This document shows, in pieces, positions 33,911 through 47,500 of a DNA stretch of 64,000 nt. The translations under genes and the position numbers were made by a program. Position 1 is the first letter of the stretch; each line of letters opens with the position of its first letter. The stretch is from Trichobilharzia szidati (Eukaryota > Platyhelminthes > Trematoda > Strigeidida > Schistosomatidae). Where the stretch lies: positions 85,802,793 to 85,866,792 of the forward strand of contig OX235273.1 of the NCBI GenBank assembly GCA_944472155.2, given 5' to 3'. The notes under the pieces were generated by a model, which was given only the letters and a program-made list of their open reading frames with translations, was not told the origin of the DNA and did no database searches.

Positions 33911-36177
33911 TAATAATAATAAAATGCACAACAAATATGTGAACAACGGTCACGAACGCTATTCACAATGCTCTAACATGCATTCAGATTATTGATCATT
34001 ATGCACTGTGAGTGACTATACGACATTTTGCTGATATCAATGAAGTCGTACAAATATACAAACGTGCATGTGTTTGTGTCACAGCCAACTTCGTAATAAC
34101 AAAACAGAATAGCATTGCAGATGAAATGTGAAAACGTTCTACTTCGTAATTTGAATGAAATGAGGTAGGCAGATTCTAATTAATCAAGAAGAATAAGAAG
34201 AACACAAAATACGAAAATAATCAATGTGGAATCTGGTGGCTGACATGTAAGTGATATTTTGTGCTCTGTTGACTGATTGAATAAACAAAATTAACAAAAC
34301 TATCTCAGACTGGTATGAGGTAGCAAAGAAATCTACTCATAGCTACTCTTGAAGAACAATTAAATCAATCGATATGATGGATGACTTTAGAAGATTTCAA
34401 AGCATGCAGACACAGTCATTGGGAATATCGATTCGCAATACGGTTTATTTTGATGGGGACGTGATTCACATGGATAGATGATTGCTTTGGAGTAGTTATT
34501 CGACTTCCAGTCCATGGGACAGACAGTTGGTTCTCCGTTCTACACATTGAGTTGTAGTCACTGTGTCAGTGGCATCGTCCCACAGAGTATTGACATGTAT
34601 TATGTTAATCAGAAACTGCGTGGAATTCAGGCTGGCGAAATTGAGATGGGCCAATTATAAGTAGCACTGAACACTCAACTTCTCTGAGAATCAAGATCCG
34701 CATACATACTTGTTTCATTCCCAACAGTAGTGACGTGGAAATATGTCCCTTCAGTCACTTATTATTGCTATTTTTAAGCGCAAAACTCATGTGCTGATTC
34801 AATCAGCTACTTAGGAGCAAATATTATTTATGTGAGAAGAGATACTGTTAACTGAATTCATGCTCAGCCTCATCTCATCGCTGACCTGCACATCTTCAAT
34901 AATGTTGAATATCCATCAAGTTAATTGATACTAAGCTCCAACACACTCACTCTCTCTCTCACACACACACTTCAGTCTAACCCCATCTCTGTATTTCACA
35001 GTTCACACATGTTCAAGTCTTTGTTCACTGAGTGTTGCTTATAGACATGTGAGTAACCTCATCAGGTGAAACTGTTGACCATAATGTAGTAAGTAGGTCC
35101 ATTGTTCTTTCAATGAAATTATTGTTGGTTGTGAAGTGAAGATGAGAACAAATTATTGTTGTTGAAGTAAAGACAATGTTTGTGTATGGAATGGTGAGCA
35201 GTAATTCAATTATACCAAGTTATTCTAGAATGTAATCAGCTTGCATTACTTTGAAAGAAATACGGTCTTAATAACTTCAGCAGTCTGTTGATTCACAACA
35301 TATACTCCAAGTGTTCTGAGACTCATCATTCAAGTCTAACCAAGCCATTGAAATGAAGTACTGTTTCATGTCCATGTTTCACCATGTTTCCGTTCACCGA
35401 GTGATTACGCTGCCAACTAAACGATAGGGTCAGCCAAATTTCATGGTACCTATCGGTTTACACTATCGTAATAGTTATCCAACATAGTTTCCTTGTATTC
35501 TCGGTTGACGTTTATAATGTGAAATTTCAACTGTGAATTAGTGATTAACGTTTATTTAAAGCAGTGAACAATAAACATACCCAGACGGTACGGTACACTT
35601 TTAACTATTATCCCGCTTTCGAATGTGTGTGAATACCATCTTCAAGATATCCTAGCGACAACACAATACTCTATTGGGCACAGAATTTCAAATTGTTCAC
35701 TGCGATAGACTGCTTCTCAACACTTTTCATTGTCAATTTATCATTACGGGATACATAGAATTGGTCAGATGGGCCTATTCTCAAATTATCCGGTCGAGAT
35801 ATTTTCAGTCTAATTCACCATTGATTTCATTATGAAAACAGTTAGTGCAACCTCTTCTCAGGAAGGTAATGTGACCTTCCGAGATTTCGACACAATTTCG
35901 ATAATTCAAATGAACTTGTGATAGATTCTACAATAATTCTATGCATTTTAAGTGCATAAAATACCTCGCCACTTCATTACTGAATCTGTTAACCTTATTT
36001 CCATTATACAAATCACCACTCACTTTTACTTCACATGGAATTCCCTGAGGGATATACACCATTCATCCTTCAAAATACTCAGAGGTGAAATCTGCACATT
36101 CCTTATTTCGGACAAAGCCATCAATTTTGTTGGAGATTACACAGCCCAGTGCCAAATAAAAGATATATTTATATCTT

Positions 36178-36500
36178 TTTTAACGAGTCGATCACTGATT
36201 GATATCAGTCAGAGAACCACTGAAAACAAGCAGGGAGTACTGGACAGCTGTTTCATCCCAGTTTGGTAGAAGTTAGAATTCATCGGCCATTGAATTGGGT
36301 CTCAGTAGCTGAATGGTGTACGAGTTTACCATATAACTGGAAGGTGTTGGGTTCGAAGCCTGTCAGTGGGTGCGTACTGTCGGTGAATCCCAACTAGGAT
36401 GAAACAACTCTCATATACTTCTTGATTTTCAATGGTTCTCTAACTGATATCAATCCATGATCAACTCGTAAAAACAAAACTAATCCTTACAAACCAAATA
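36178..36500 (+). mobile_element. SINE-A inverted pair, left arm
   Basis: A minus 3' half (36178-36266, gatcactgattgatatcagtc, tttcatcccagtttgg) joins a full plus copy with CAGTAGCTGAATGGTG, GGGTTCGAAGCC and a degraded core GTCGGTGAATCCCAACTAGGATGAAAC. The mirror copy is at 59778-60093 in the right arm, so this pair existed before the duplication. Confidence 0.82.
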
Positions 36501-38799
36501 TTGGAAAAATTTATATTTCACTTATTGACATATTTTCAGATTTATTTACATTCTAAACAACTGCCTATCTTCCTTCTCGCTAAATGATGAAACACTTTCA
36601 CTGACACTCAGTTCTCTCAACTTCATCTACGTAGAAATATTTCATCTCTAAAGACTATGAATGTTTGGTCTAACTGCGTGCAGACATTAACTGTTAACAG
36701 CCTCTGAGAACGGGACACAAAATCGACTTTGGTAGGATTAAGGTTCTACAGAAAGCCGTTGGTTCACATAAAGGAAGACTGAGTGCAGAAGATTTGCATA
36801 TATGAGTGAATCCCAACAGTTTGAACAGACGTGAAGGTGTGATGTTAGCTGATGCATCGCAAATCCTGACTAATAAATAAAAATGTTTATGTATCACTAA
36901 TTAACCCTACTTGGTCTAAATTCGCGATCGTCTATATCTTCTAATAGAGAGGTTTACAAATATTTTACAACTGTTTACTCATACACACATACACACATAC
37001 CATTGTATACCGCATACACACATATATTTTCATATTCAGTTGTCTCAGACCATGAACTTTTAATCGAACGTGATCACAAAAATTCTGATGAAAAGTACAC
37101 TCTGTTAAAAGTGTTTAACAAAAGTAGACTAATATTTGTAAATTTATCTTCTTAATGCCTTATTCATATTTATCAAAGGGACTAATTGTTTTAAAATTTG
37201 TAAGTCTGAGGTCACATTTTGATCACAGTTCATTCAATTTTGTTTATTATACATGTTGATACCTGTTTCCTGACTCATATGACTGAACAAAGATTTTTAA
37301 AAACAAGAGATGTCCATACTATATATTAACATCTGATATGTTAATTTCGATTAACTTCCCTGAAGAAGTTCGGATCAGTTTCCCGAACCAAACATTGGAA
37401 TTACTCATTTCATTCTCGCTGAGATTTTACAAATATGATTTTCACAAATGTCTACATCTCACACGGTTCCCAGTTATTTTGGAACTATTCGGTCCAATCT
37501 TGATCACAATTCAAATGAACCTATGAGAAGTTCAAATTGAAGATCGTGATGAATATACCACAACGACTGACATTAACACCCATTGAAATATCGTCAGGAT
37601 ACATAATTGAAGTCAAAATCTACACACTGTCAGTTGGGATACTTCTCTCATGATCACATAGACATGCTGCCATGGACAACAACCGATATAATACGCACAA
37701 AGTAACATTTCCTAACAGAGTCAAACAGCTGAAGGATGTCCATCGTTATTCAAAGTCCATCCCACATCAAGTGACACAAACCTTCTCTTCTACTAGCACT
37801 CCAAACACTAATTCCATCGATTTACAAACTCATCAAAGAAATGAATGAGTCACTAAAGTGTGAACACACTGATTGATAAATCAGGAGAAAACAGACATTG
37901 AAGCAATTAGCAACAACTGGTTGTAGTAGAATAGAATGGTGTCAAACAAGCTTCTCTGAATTACTTAATCACCTTGGATGTGATAATCTATCGCCAACAG
38001 TGAATAAATACGTAAAGTGAAATCAAATGATTGGCCACTGCATGAATTATATTGTCGGGATAAGAAACAAGGCAAAGTTATCATGACGAATAGTGTAAAT
38101 TACAAAATTCTGTCATTATATAGGCAATGAAACGTACTGAAGCGACTACACGAATGATCCAGTCTTTTCACACCCAAGAATATCAGGCAACTCAGCACAC
38201 ACCGAATAACACAGTATTCTGTACAGAATCAGAGTAGCCAGATGAGAAACGAAGTCATGTCGCACATACAAACCTCTATGAGTAGAATTCTAATACTCAC
38301 TCTCATTGATTATGCATCTCAGTGTGAAAATTCCAATGAAATTCGAGGCCGTGATGATGGTGATGTCATTACATATGTGGTTTGTGATTCACCTGAATGG
38401 AAAAGTCTCATTAGAATGTGTTCTGCTCCACACCACATCGTTTCGTCTTGAAAGCAACAATAATCTGAGTACTGATCAGGAATGTTGTGATTTGCATAGA
38501 CTAGTAGACAGGGTGATGAATTGCGTTTCAGTCATCAGTTATTGTGGAGTTGTGGGATGAAGACGATCAGCTCGAACTGACAACTAGTGGTAATGCATCA
38601 TCACACTGTCTTTACTAATGGTTGTCATCAATTAATCAGTTCCTATCACAGCCAGAAGAATGTCCATCTAATGAAACCATCTTCCAAACATTACCTACTC
38701 ATCTACTTCGCATTATCAATATGTTCATTTCAACCACTCAACACACCTGTTCACGCCACACCGATCAGTGATCAATTGTGAGTTACTTAATCATCGCCA

Positions 38800-41567
38800 C
38801 ACACACACCGAGGGCGTGGCTATAATGATGTCACCAACGGCAACCAAGGCTCTGATACAATGGGAGGCGATCTCACCCAGGATAATAACCGCCAGATTCA
38901 ACTCCAAAGGAAGGAAAGTGTCAATTATACAATGCTATGCACCGACCAACAACGCAGACCTCGAAAAGAAAGAAGAATTCTACAGACAACTGCAGGCAGC
39001 AATAGACAATACTCCAGCCGGTGACATCAAAATACTAATGGGAGACATGAACGCCAAACTGGGACCAGACAACACAGGAAGGGAACTCATCATGGGTAAA
39101 GAAGCTCTGGGAGAGATGAATGAAAATGGAGAACTCTTCGCCGACTTCTGCGCCTTCAATGAACTAGTGATTGGTGGCAGCGTATACAAACACAAGGATA
39201 TTCACAAGGCTACATGGGTGTCACCAGATGGGCGAACCAAAAACCAAATTGACTTCATCACAATCTCGAGGAAGTGGCGGCGCAGCCTACTGGACACAAA
39301 AGCAAGAAGAGGAGCAGACGTTGGCTCAGACCACTACCTCGTACAAGGAACAATCCAACTCAAATTAAAGGCTTTCAGAGAAACAGGAGCTGCAGATAGA
39401 CCACAAGCCAAGTTCAACACTCAAAAACTAAAGGACCAGGATACAAAGGATATCTTTACTGTAAGTATAAAGGACAAAGCCGAGACACAAATCAACACTG
39501 GTGAAGAGGTCAGCGTCGAAAAACACTGGAACAACCTGAAAACAGTATGGAGCGAAACCTGCATGGAAGTTCTAGGCAGAAAGAAGAGACAGGACAAACC
39601 GTGGTTCACTACGGACACTTGGAGGCTAATAGAGGAGAGAAGGATGGTGAAACAAAAAATTCTGCAGTGCACCGACGAGCAACAGAAACAGGAGTTGAAT
39701 GTAAGCTACAATACACTGAACAAAGGAGTAAAGAAGAGTGCCAGAGAAGACAAAAGAAAGTATTATGAAGCCATGGCCAATGAAGCAGAACAAGCTGCAG
39801 GCAAAGGAGACCTCGCTACACTATACCAAACAACTAGGTACCTCTCGTCACAAATTAAGCCAGTGAAGGATGACAATGGAAAGTCAATCACCAAAGAAGT
39901 GGAGCAAAGGAAACACTGGGCTGAACACTTCAAAAGACTCCTAAATCGACCACCACCTACAACGCGCCCAACAATACCAACAACGGAGACAGAACTGCCA
40001 GTGAACACCAACCCCCCGACGAAACCAGAAGTCCTGAAGGCAATCAAGATGCTGAAAGCTGGGAAAGCAGCAGGACCAGATGGAATCCCAGCAGAAGCAT
40101 TGAAAGTCGACCCAGAGACAACAGCAGACCTGATGACGCCACTACTGGAGAAGGTGTGGAAAGAAGGCAAAGTACCCGAGGATTGGAAGAAAGGATACCT
40201 ATTCAAACTACCAAAGAAAGGAGACTTAAGTCAATGCAAGAACTGGCGCGGAATTATGCTCCTTTCCATCCCAAGCAAAATACTAAGCCGCATCATCCTG
40301 GAAAGGATCAAACAAGCCTTGGATGAAAAACTTCGACCAGAACAAGCTGGATTCAGGAGTAACAAGTCATGTATTGATCAAATCGCCACACTACGGATCA
40401 TCATTGAACAAAGTTTGGAATGGCAGTCACCTCTCTATCTCAACTTCATCGACTTTGAAAAGGCCTTCGACAGCGTCGATCGAGAGGTGATTTGGCAACT
40501 ACTTCGCTACTACGGGGTGCCGCCGACAATTATACATCTCATCCAACAGTTGTATGACAACGCTGCATGCCAAGTAATCCACAACGGGAAGCTCACGGAA
40601 TCCTTCGAAGTGAAGACAGGAGTAAGACAGGGTTGCCTACTATCGCCAATGATTTTCCTGATTGCAGTAGACTGGATAATGCGACAAACAGCGGGCAATG
40701 AGGAAACAGGCATAAAATGGACTCACACAAAGAACTTGGAGGATCTGGACTTCGCCGATGATATATGTCTGATTTCCCACAAACCGGAAGACATACAAGC
40801 GAAAAGCAACAAGTTAGCAGTAGAAGCATCAAAGATAGGAAGGAGTTCACGTGAACATAGAGAAAAGAGAGGTAATGAAGATCCCTGGATAAGAACAACA
40901 ACAACAGACAACGATCAGCATAAATGGAGGGAACCTGAAGAAAAACAACCTCTTTTACCTACCTGGGAAGCATCGTTTCAACTACAGGCGGAACTGACGA
41001 GGATATCAAAGCAAGAATCGGAAAAGCAAGACAAGCTTTCACTACTCTCAAGTCTGTGTGGAGGTCAGCAGCACTCAGCATCAAAAATAAGATCCGGATT
41101 TTCAAATCCAATGTGAAGTCAGTGCCACAATGCGGATCAGAGACTTGGCGCGTCATGAAGAGCATCTCAAACAAACTACAAACCTTCATTAACAGATGTC
41201 TTCGCTCAATACTCAAGATCAGATGGCCGGAAAGGATCAGCAACAAAGATCTCTGGGAGCGAACCAACCAGGAACCCATTGTGAAACAAATAGGCAGGAA
41301 AAAATGGAGATGGATTGGCCACACTCTGAGGAAACCAGCAAGTGACATCACTAGACAAGCCATTGCTCGAGTGGAACCCGAAAGGGAAGCGGCGAGTTGG
41401 TCGTCCAAGGGTGACCTGGAGGAGATCATGTGAAGAGGAGATGAAAGCATGTGGGCAGACCTGGAGCCAGGTGAAAACTCTAGCAGAGAATCGAACGCAA
41501 TGGAGACGCATGGCTGAAGCCCTATGTTCCTCTAGGAACTAAAGAAAATAATAATAATAATATAATA
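38800..41567 (+). mobile_element. LINE-R: 5'-truncated RTE-like LINE with exact 12-base target duplication
   Basis: TAATCATCGCCA stands at 38788-38799 and 41568-41579. The right arm of the inverted duplication shows the uninterrupted site near 57545. The 2768-base insert starts within the endonuclease domain and ends with gaagccctatgttcctctaggaac and an AATAATAATAAT-TATAATATAA tail. This is the best copy of the family here and the reference for the others. Confidence 0.95.
38801..41542 (+). pseudogene. LINE-R endonuclease-reverse transcriptase, truncated and frameshifted
   Basis: The frame is open to 41116. The ATG at 38768 lies in host DNA, so the first eleven codons are not from the element. 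Endonuclease part: MGDMNAKLG near residue 92 and GSDHYLV near 186, so the N-terminal catalytic half is missing. RT part: KMLKAGKAAGPDGIPAEAL, QAGFRSNKSCIDQI, FIDFEKAFDSVD at 560 (first catalytic Asp 562), GVRQGCLLSP, and FADD at 662-665. All three catalytic Asp are present. A frameshift near 40845 ends homology. The C-terminal block continues in other frames (SETWRVMKSISN, KKWRWIGHTLRKP, RRVGRPRVTWRRSCEEE), with a second shift near 41380. The element cannot retrotranspose by itself because of truncation and shifts. Confidence 0.88.
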
Positions 41568-41619
41568 TAATCATCGCCATGCACACGATGGAAAACAAGA
41601 GAGTGATGTGATTCAGGAT

Positions 41620-41770
41620 ACTGCATGATTGTTATCCAGGTTTGATCACACAATGAAGTCATTTAGGGAGACACTGAGAATCAGAGATTACTGGTAAGCT
41701 GTTTTGTCATCATCTCGAACTAATCAATGAGTGATCAAACTCCAAACGAAACAAATCCCTACAAACCAAC
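41620..41770. mobile_element. SINE-A remnant, left arm
   Basis: Minus-strand 3' half (tttgatcacacaatgaagtcatttagggag, gagattactggtaagctgtt) followed by a plus 3' end (gtgatcaaactccaaacg, aatccctacaaaccaac). The mirror is at 57340-57492. It is strongly decayed. Confidence 0.6.
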
Positions 41771-42218
41771 TCTTGAAATGGTCACTCGTTCCACATGATT
41801 GCATTTCATATCTGAGGTCCATAAGATAAGCTGTGTTTATCATTGAAGCTTTCTGTGTGCGTGTGCGTGTGCATGAATGTCATTGTTCTTCAATGTATTC
41901 TTTGTGAAGACAGTTCGGAGTGTGAATTGCTATGGTAACAACTAATCAATCAATAGAATATTCAAAGGATTCAAGGACATTATTCATGGGTAAACTTAGA
42001 ATGTTAAAAACTGTTGTGTCCTCTTGATGGTGCTCATTTCGATGATGCACATATTTGTGTTTCATGTCTGATGTTATCTTCACTCACCTAAAAATGTTCA
42101 TTCTATCTTGGTGAATTCATCCTTATAGCTTCTCACCAGTTCACATCAGTTCTTCAGATAATGAAATTAGAAGGTGACTAACACTCATTCAACTGAAACA
42201 ATATCGTGTAAATGTGAG

Positions 42219-44221
42219 ATAGATGGCGAGATATGCGGTTAGGCTTTATCTGTATCATTAAAGCCGTAGTCGTCTCAAAAGAGATGCTGTATAGTAGGAA
42301 TAGAAATTTTCTCTATACTACCACATTTGATTGTGAAGAAAATGTGTACAGAATTTGAGATTTTCTAGATCATTACTGATCAGAATAAATAAGCTTTCAA
42401 GCAATACTACTCAAAAGCAAATAAGATAGCATCATTTCACTTCTTCATTCAAATTATTCACTCAAAATGAAAAATGTATTCACCGTATCTGTCTTGTATT
42501 TATTTCAAGAGAAACATTGTTGCTAAAATGTATTGCGTTTACAGTTCCAATAAGACATTTACACAGAAAGCCATAAATGCTAATGTTACACATTAAAACA
42601 ATCTTCTTAATTCATACAACATATCTAGTGTATTTAGTGAGACCTGAGGATATAACAAATTAGAGAATAACAACAACGGCCACAACAACAACAAAAACAA
42701 AGAGTTTATTCAACTAATTTATGTTGATGAAGTAACTATATTATGCACAAAACAAAATGCATAAGTAACAAACAGAATGTTGTTCAGTGTGAGACAATAA
42801 ACACAGGGAAGAAAAGTGGTGAGAAGTTTATTCAGTTTTCATAGAATAATTTTATTTCGATATATTAAGTTCTAAAATGCTATTTTAATATCATACAAAC
42901 ACATCAATAGAAGTATTGTTAAAAAATTATCGTATGAATAAAAAGTACACCAATTTCCTGTGAATACTTTGAAGTAAAATTTATCTTTAAGTCTATACAA
43001 AATACTTCAGAGTGATATGCTTTAACCTCGTTAGCAATTATTTTGAGAAGAAGCATAAGGCTACAGCCACTAAGATTCTTGATGGTGGTATGCGAATACA
43101 GACTAAACAGATTTTTTAAAAGCATCTTAATTTAGCTGATTAAAAGATAAGTGGAAGATTTAAGAATATGTATACACAAATATATATAACATACAAGACC
43201 CAAATGTCACTACTCACCAGATATTAGGTGAACAAATTAGTGGCTGTATACACTTCCGAGATCCTAGTGAGTACGATTGTCATCACATAGCTGTTGAAGA
43301 TCGCATAGCATTTAAGTAATCCCATGCGGCCAGTTTGATTCGATGGCATTGATTAAAATGGAAAGGGTTAATGTACATCGATATATTTTCAAAATCTGTG
43401 TAGACAATTAACAACTTAGTTTTGATGACTTCTGCCTAAAATCTATCGCCGGTGACATTAAGATTCATATTTTATTTTTTATCATGTGTTAGAATAACGT
43501 ATTCAAGCACTTTAAACCAGTAAATCGTAATAAAGTAGCGAAATTCACGAAATGTGCTTTTCAGTTTAATCCTGATCAGTGGCTCTAGTCTATCGGGTAT
43601 AGCATGTTTAATCGGATAAGTAATTTATTCATCTGGTTGCGATAGTTATGTCAAATGGGTTGTAGGTGACCAAGAAAATTAGCTTGTCAATCAAAGGCTA
43701 TAGATATATGTGAAAACCAAATTGGATGGTTACATCATACCCTCCTTGTTTCCATAACTAAACCAGATCTACATTGTAGATGTTAAGACAAACTATCTAA
43801 TTTCACATATTCCATGTGCATTTACGGTTCTGATTGATTCCATGAACCCCATCATTTTGGGCTGCATTTTTTTCGTCATGTTCCTACTAATCTGCTTTAT
43901 GGTTTACGAGTTCGTTGTCGGTATATATACATATATGTACATATGTATATCGGAAACCATCAGAATCCAACCTTTGTTTTCAGAAGAAGTTCTTAGATAA
44001 ACTTTTTTCATACTAGGAATCTTCCCAAAATTATAAAGGACCACCATTTGTGCCTCTCTCATTTTCATCTTGAAGTTATTATTATTTAAGTTGTTGTTCT
44101 AAACTTTCACCTTCGTCTGTAATTGTTCGAGTGCAGCCATTTTGACCAATCACTTATTCTTCTTATTTCCGAACTTACAAAGATTTTATTATGCAACTAT
44201 CTGCTTCATTTGCAATTAAAA
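42219..44221. other. Spacer between the arms, nothing recognised
   Basis: AT-rich, with a CAA-rich tract near 42670-42700 and TATATACATATATG near 43922-43950. No coding frame of note. Confidence 0.5.
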
Positions 44222-44300
44222 GTGTTCTCTGAGCTGGTTGGTTTAGTCGCGAAGCTTTCGTCGTCCTTCCGGACAACATCTTCAGCGCCATATTTAGCAC
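44222..44300 (-). ncRNA. Conserved hairpin motif, hammerhead-like, copy 1
   Basis: Minus strand: GCGCTGAAGATG, a stem TTGTCC-GGAA-GGACGA, then CGAAAGCTTCGCG and CAACCAGCTCAGAGAAC. The same order occurs at 54012-54083 with a different stem that still pairs. It resembles the CTGA(N)GA...GAAA layout of PLE-associated hammerheads, but the first core block is not canonical. Confidence 0.4.
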
Positions 44301-44520
44301 AGAGTGAAATGATTTAAATTTCTTCATGCGTGATGTAATTGCGTCTCCTGGTTACTATCTTCACATATGTATTGACACAAATATTTCTGCCATTCAACTG
44401 TTCCACTTATCTTCTTGAATTTTTTAGTATTGCTTGATCCACATAATATTTTTGGTACAAGTATGGAATTTTCAGCATGCGATGTTGGTAGCCCAAATTT
44501 TGCAGACTGACCATTTATAT

Positions 44521-44597
44521 CAGGTGTGCGTCGGCAGGGGATCGGACTATGTGCATGGTCGGCGAGCGTCCTAACCGCTCTGCCACCCGTTCGGCAT
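44521..44597 (-). mobile_element. SINE-B head fragment
   Basis: Minus strand: GTGGCAGAGCGGTTAGGACGCTCGCC, then GACCATGCACATAGTC and CGATCCCCTGCCGACGCAC, matching the tRNA-like head of the 24684 copy. The body and tail are missing. Confidence 0.7.
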
Positions 44598-47500
44598 ACT
44601 GATATTGATGGCTTATCTTTTACAAACCATGATATTGGTAAATTATGTATTGTACTAAAACTGTTATATATATATATTTGAGTAGAAACATAAATGAGGA
44701 CCTCATCGATAGGTAAATACTTCACCCAGTTTGTTGCCTTCTAGAAAATCATTTATCATCCTAGAAAATTTCTTCATTCATTTTGCATTTTCTTTTTTAT
44801 CTCATAAAAAAGACTGCAAATCCATTGGAATTTTAATATATTTGCTTAAATACTAAATATCACAGACGTCGAGATAGTAATTTCATGTCACAGTCTGTAA
44901 TCAGTTAGTATTCATATTTCTCATGATAAAAATTCATTTACATTTTTCTAGTAAATGTTCTATAAATAAATATCTCTCTTAGTGATAAACTATTTCACTT
45001 TCCTTATAAATTATTTAAATTAATCCCAGCGTGTTAAGAAAATCAATCTGACTCGGCTCTCAAATTATTCCAGGAAGTTCGTAACACCTACGGCCTGGAA
45101 ACCTATAATCTTATTTCACTTTCCTATTTCATTTATTTCATCTTTTATATATTATGAAAGAAAATGAAATGGACTGAATAACATTACCCTAGTTTACTCA
45201 TTTTGAATATCGTTTTTATAATATTGAAAGTTGCACCTAGTTTGCATAACTCAACACAACAATATCCAACTTGCTTATTGTTCTTTTAGTTTTTTATGAA
45301 ACTAGATGAACTTCAATTATGTTCATCGGAGGCAAAACAGATTATAATTACCACCACTAATAGTTATATTCATTCGATTTTATAACCACCTGATTCTAAA
45401 GTAAAAATAGCAATGTCTGATGTACACTTCGAAGCAATTGACGACTGACTGTACACATATTTCTGTATATATTAAATCAATAACAATGAGTAGGGGTCAT
45501 GAGTATGTATTACTAAGCTGTCCCAAAGTAGGACGAAAGAGCTCTCCATTACTCCCTGGTTTTAAGTGGTGTCCTAACTGATGTTGATCCGTAATCAAAC
45601 CCGAAATAACGAGTGCAGTTACTCTATTTCTAGCACAGATGTGAATTATATGAATGGTGGTCATGAAAACAAATACTAAAATATTTGTTTTATTTAGAAG
45701 AGAAAAAACAAAATAGAATTTTTAACTCAGAATGTAGGCACTTTTTTTTCAAACAACCTACAAAACCGGCTTAAATGCGTATGATTTTACGATGTGATCA
45801 TCTACATAATTACGGAGTGACGGCGGCTGCTTAAATCACTGGGCTACCAGAATTTCCATCCATCAAAATGCTTAAACTCTTATCTCATTTTTATTGTTTA
45901 AATCATGCAATTATGTCAAATGACCACTATACGAAATCACGCGCATATTTAATTAGCTTCAAAGTAAAGGTTGTACAATTCTTGAAAGAAATGAAGAAAA
46001 AGCTTACAGAATTGGTTCTCTCATCCTATGCAGCAACTTTGCATCACATGGTATACTTTATTTTACGGAATCGATTTTAACGTACAATAAACAAAATCTC
46101 ATGGTTTGAAACCATCAAATTCCATCGCTTTTTTGTATAAAGCTTTGTAATAGCCTCAATTATCTTTTAATGAGTTGATTTTTGTTAAAACAGGACACTT
46201 ACAACTGTCCAAAAGAAGAAAGCATGAGCAATGAACTATTTGAAACAGACTACTGCTGTAATCCAAGTTCATAAGAGAAGAAGTAAAAATGTTTCTCTAC
46301 ACACCCTACAAAATAGATATATTGTGAGCACGAGATTAGAATGGCACGTATGGAAGACAACTCTGTTATGATCAATACAAAACACAAGAATTCGGCTTCT
46401 AAAGTCCCTGGTCCACTCTGAGTTAGATTTAAATTTATAAGCTCAGGGAGTAGTTTTCGAAGCACTAATATGAAAATTTGAAACACTAACTGAATAAAAT
46501 CTTGAATTCAGTACACTGATTTCTCAGTTAAACAGATGTATTATATAAAGAAATTGATTCTGTATCTTGCCTTTGGCTGTTGATATATTACCTTTGCTAA
46601 TATCACATTGTATAAATATCATCGATACAACTGTATTTTTATTTCACCTAGATACCTGTCATTTTTTGAAACCCTAGTTTCTAATACCGTTTTGACTCAC
46701 TCAATAGTTTTCCTTCACAGCGTTGCTATCCACAGTGACAAATAACGCAAAGAAGCTGGTCACGTACAAAGTGTACACCTTGACACAGCTAACTTGACAG
46801 AGGGATTCGAAAAAATCCATGTCAACACTGTTCATCTGTAAGGCATTTTTCGATCCTGCACACGATATTCTGGGGAAAGTTTCCTCAATTTTTTGATTCG
46901 AAAGACATTTAATGAGCACTCATTAGAAGAATATGGAAGGTCAGAGTTGTAGCGCAGGCGTGTTGCTGCTCTTTGAGATCGGATACATCTCAAAAGTCGG
47001 TCATATGTCTTCCGTCAGGATGACTTGATTACATAGAAAGCGATCAAAAAGATAAAAGTCGATTTAAGTGACTGTGCTTATGTGTCAGAGAGATTTATTT
47101 TAGATGCAACTACAGATTAAATCTACTACCGAATCAGTGACCTAAACTGGATAACATGTGTGACGTGATGAGATTATTGATATTCACTATCGCACCTAAA
47201 TGCCGAAATGAACTATCTTAAAGTCAATTACTGATTATCTAAAGACACAGATTACCAATATTAGGATGTATGGGAAGTCATGAAGACTGTGGGTAAAGCC
47301 ACAGCTAACAGACAGTGGGTTTCTGAAAGCTTCGTGCAGTCTCATGACTCATATCAGTTTATTATGGTAGAAAACTGCAGCTGCGATGTTCGTCAGGGTT
47401 CCATACGTGAAATAAATCTGTGCTTATGAAGAGAATGAGAGGCGTGATGATCATTACTCCTCAGATGGAAGGTAGTAGCGAGTCCTCCTAGTGACAGCCA

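Larger units (their letters stand above)
32838..42218 (+). repeat. Left arm of a large inverted duplication
   Basis: Reading this arm forward matches the right arm (56890-63051) read on the minus strand, base for base over most of its length, at roughly 90 percent by eye. Examples: the peptide-like stretches at 35952 (MHKIPRHFITESVNL), 37338 (MLISINFPEEVRI) and 38259 (MSHIQT) all have counterparts. After subtracting the LINE-R (38800-41567 plus one duplication) and the PLE tail, the arm is about 6.2 kb, the same as the right arm. Outside the inserts I see no gene in it. Confidence 0.9.

Noticed and set aside
34940..34968. CT/CA simple repeat as a regulatory element
   Set aside because: It is a short microsatellite-like tract, also present in altered form in the right arm. 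No evidence of function.
35952..38781. Peptide-like frames conserved between the two arms (e.g. near 35952, 37338, 38242, 38587)
   Set aside because: The frames differ at many amino acids, including non-conservative ones, at about the same rate as the surrounding noncoding sequence. No splice pattern or family is seen. They look like frames kept by chance in a recent duplication.
38980..41511. Long minus-strand frames opposite the LINE-R coding region
   Set aside because: They are shadows of the retrotransposon frame, with no independent motif.
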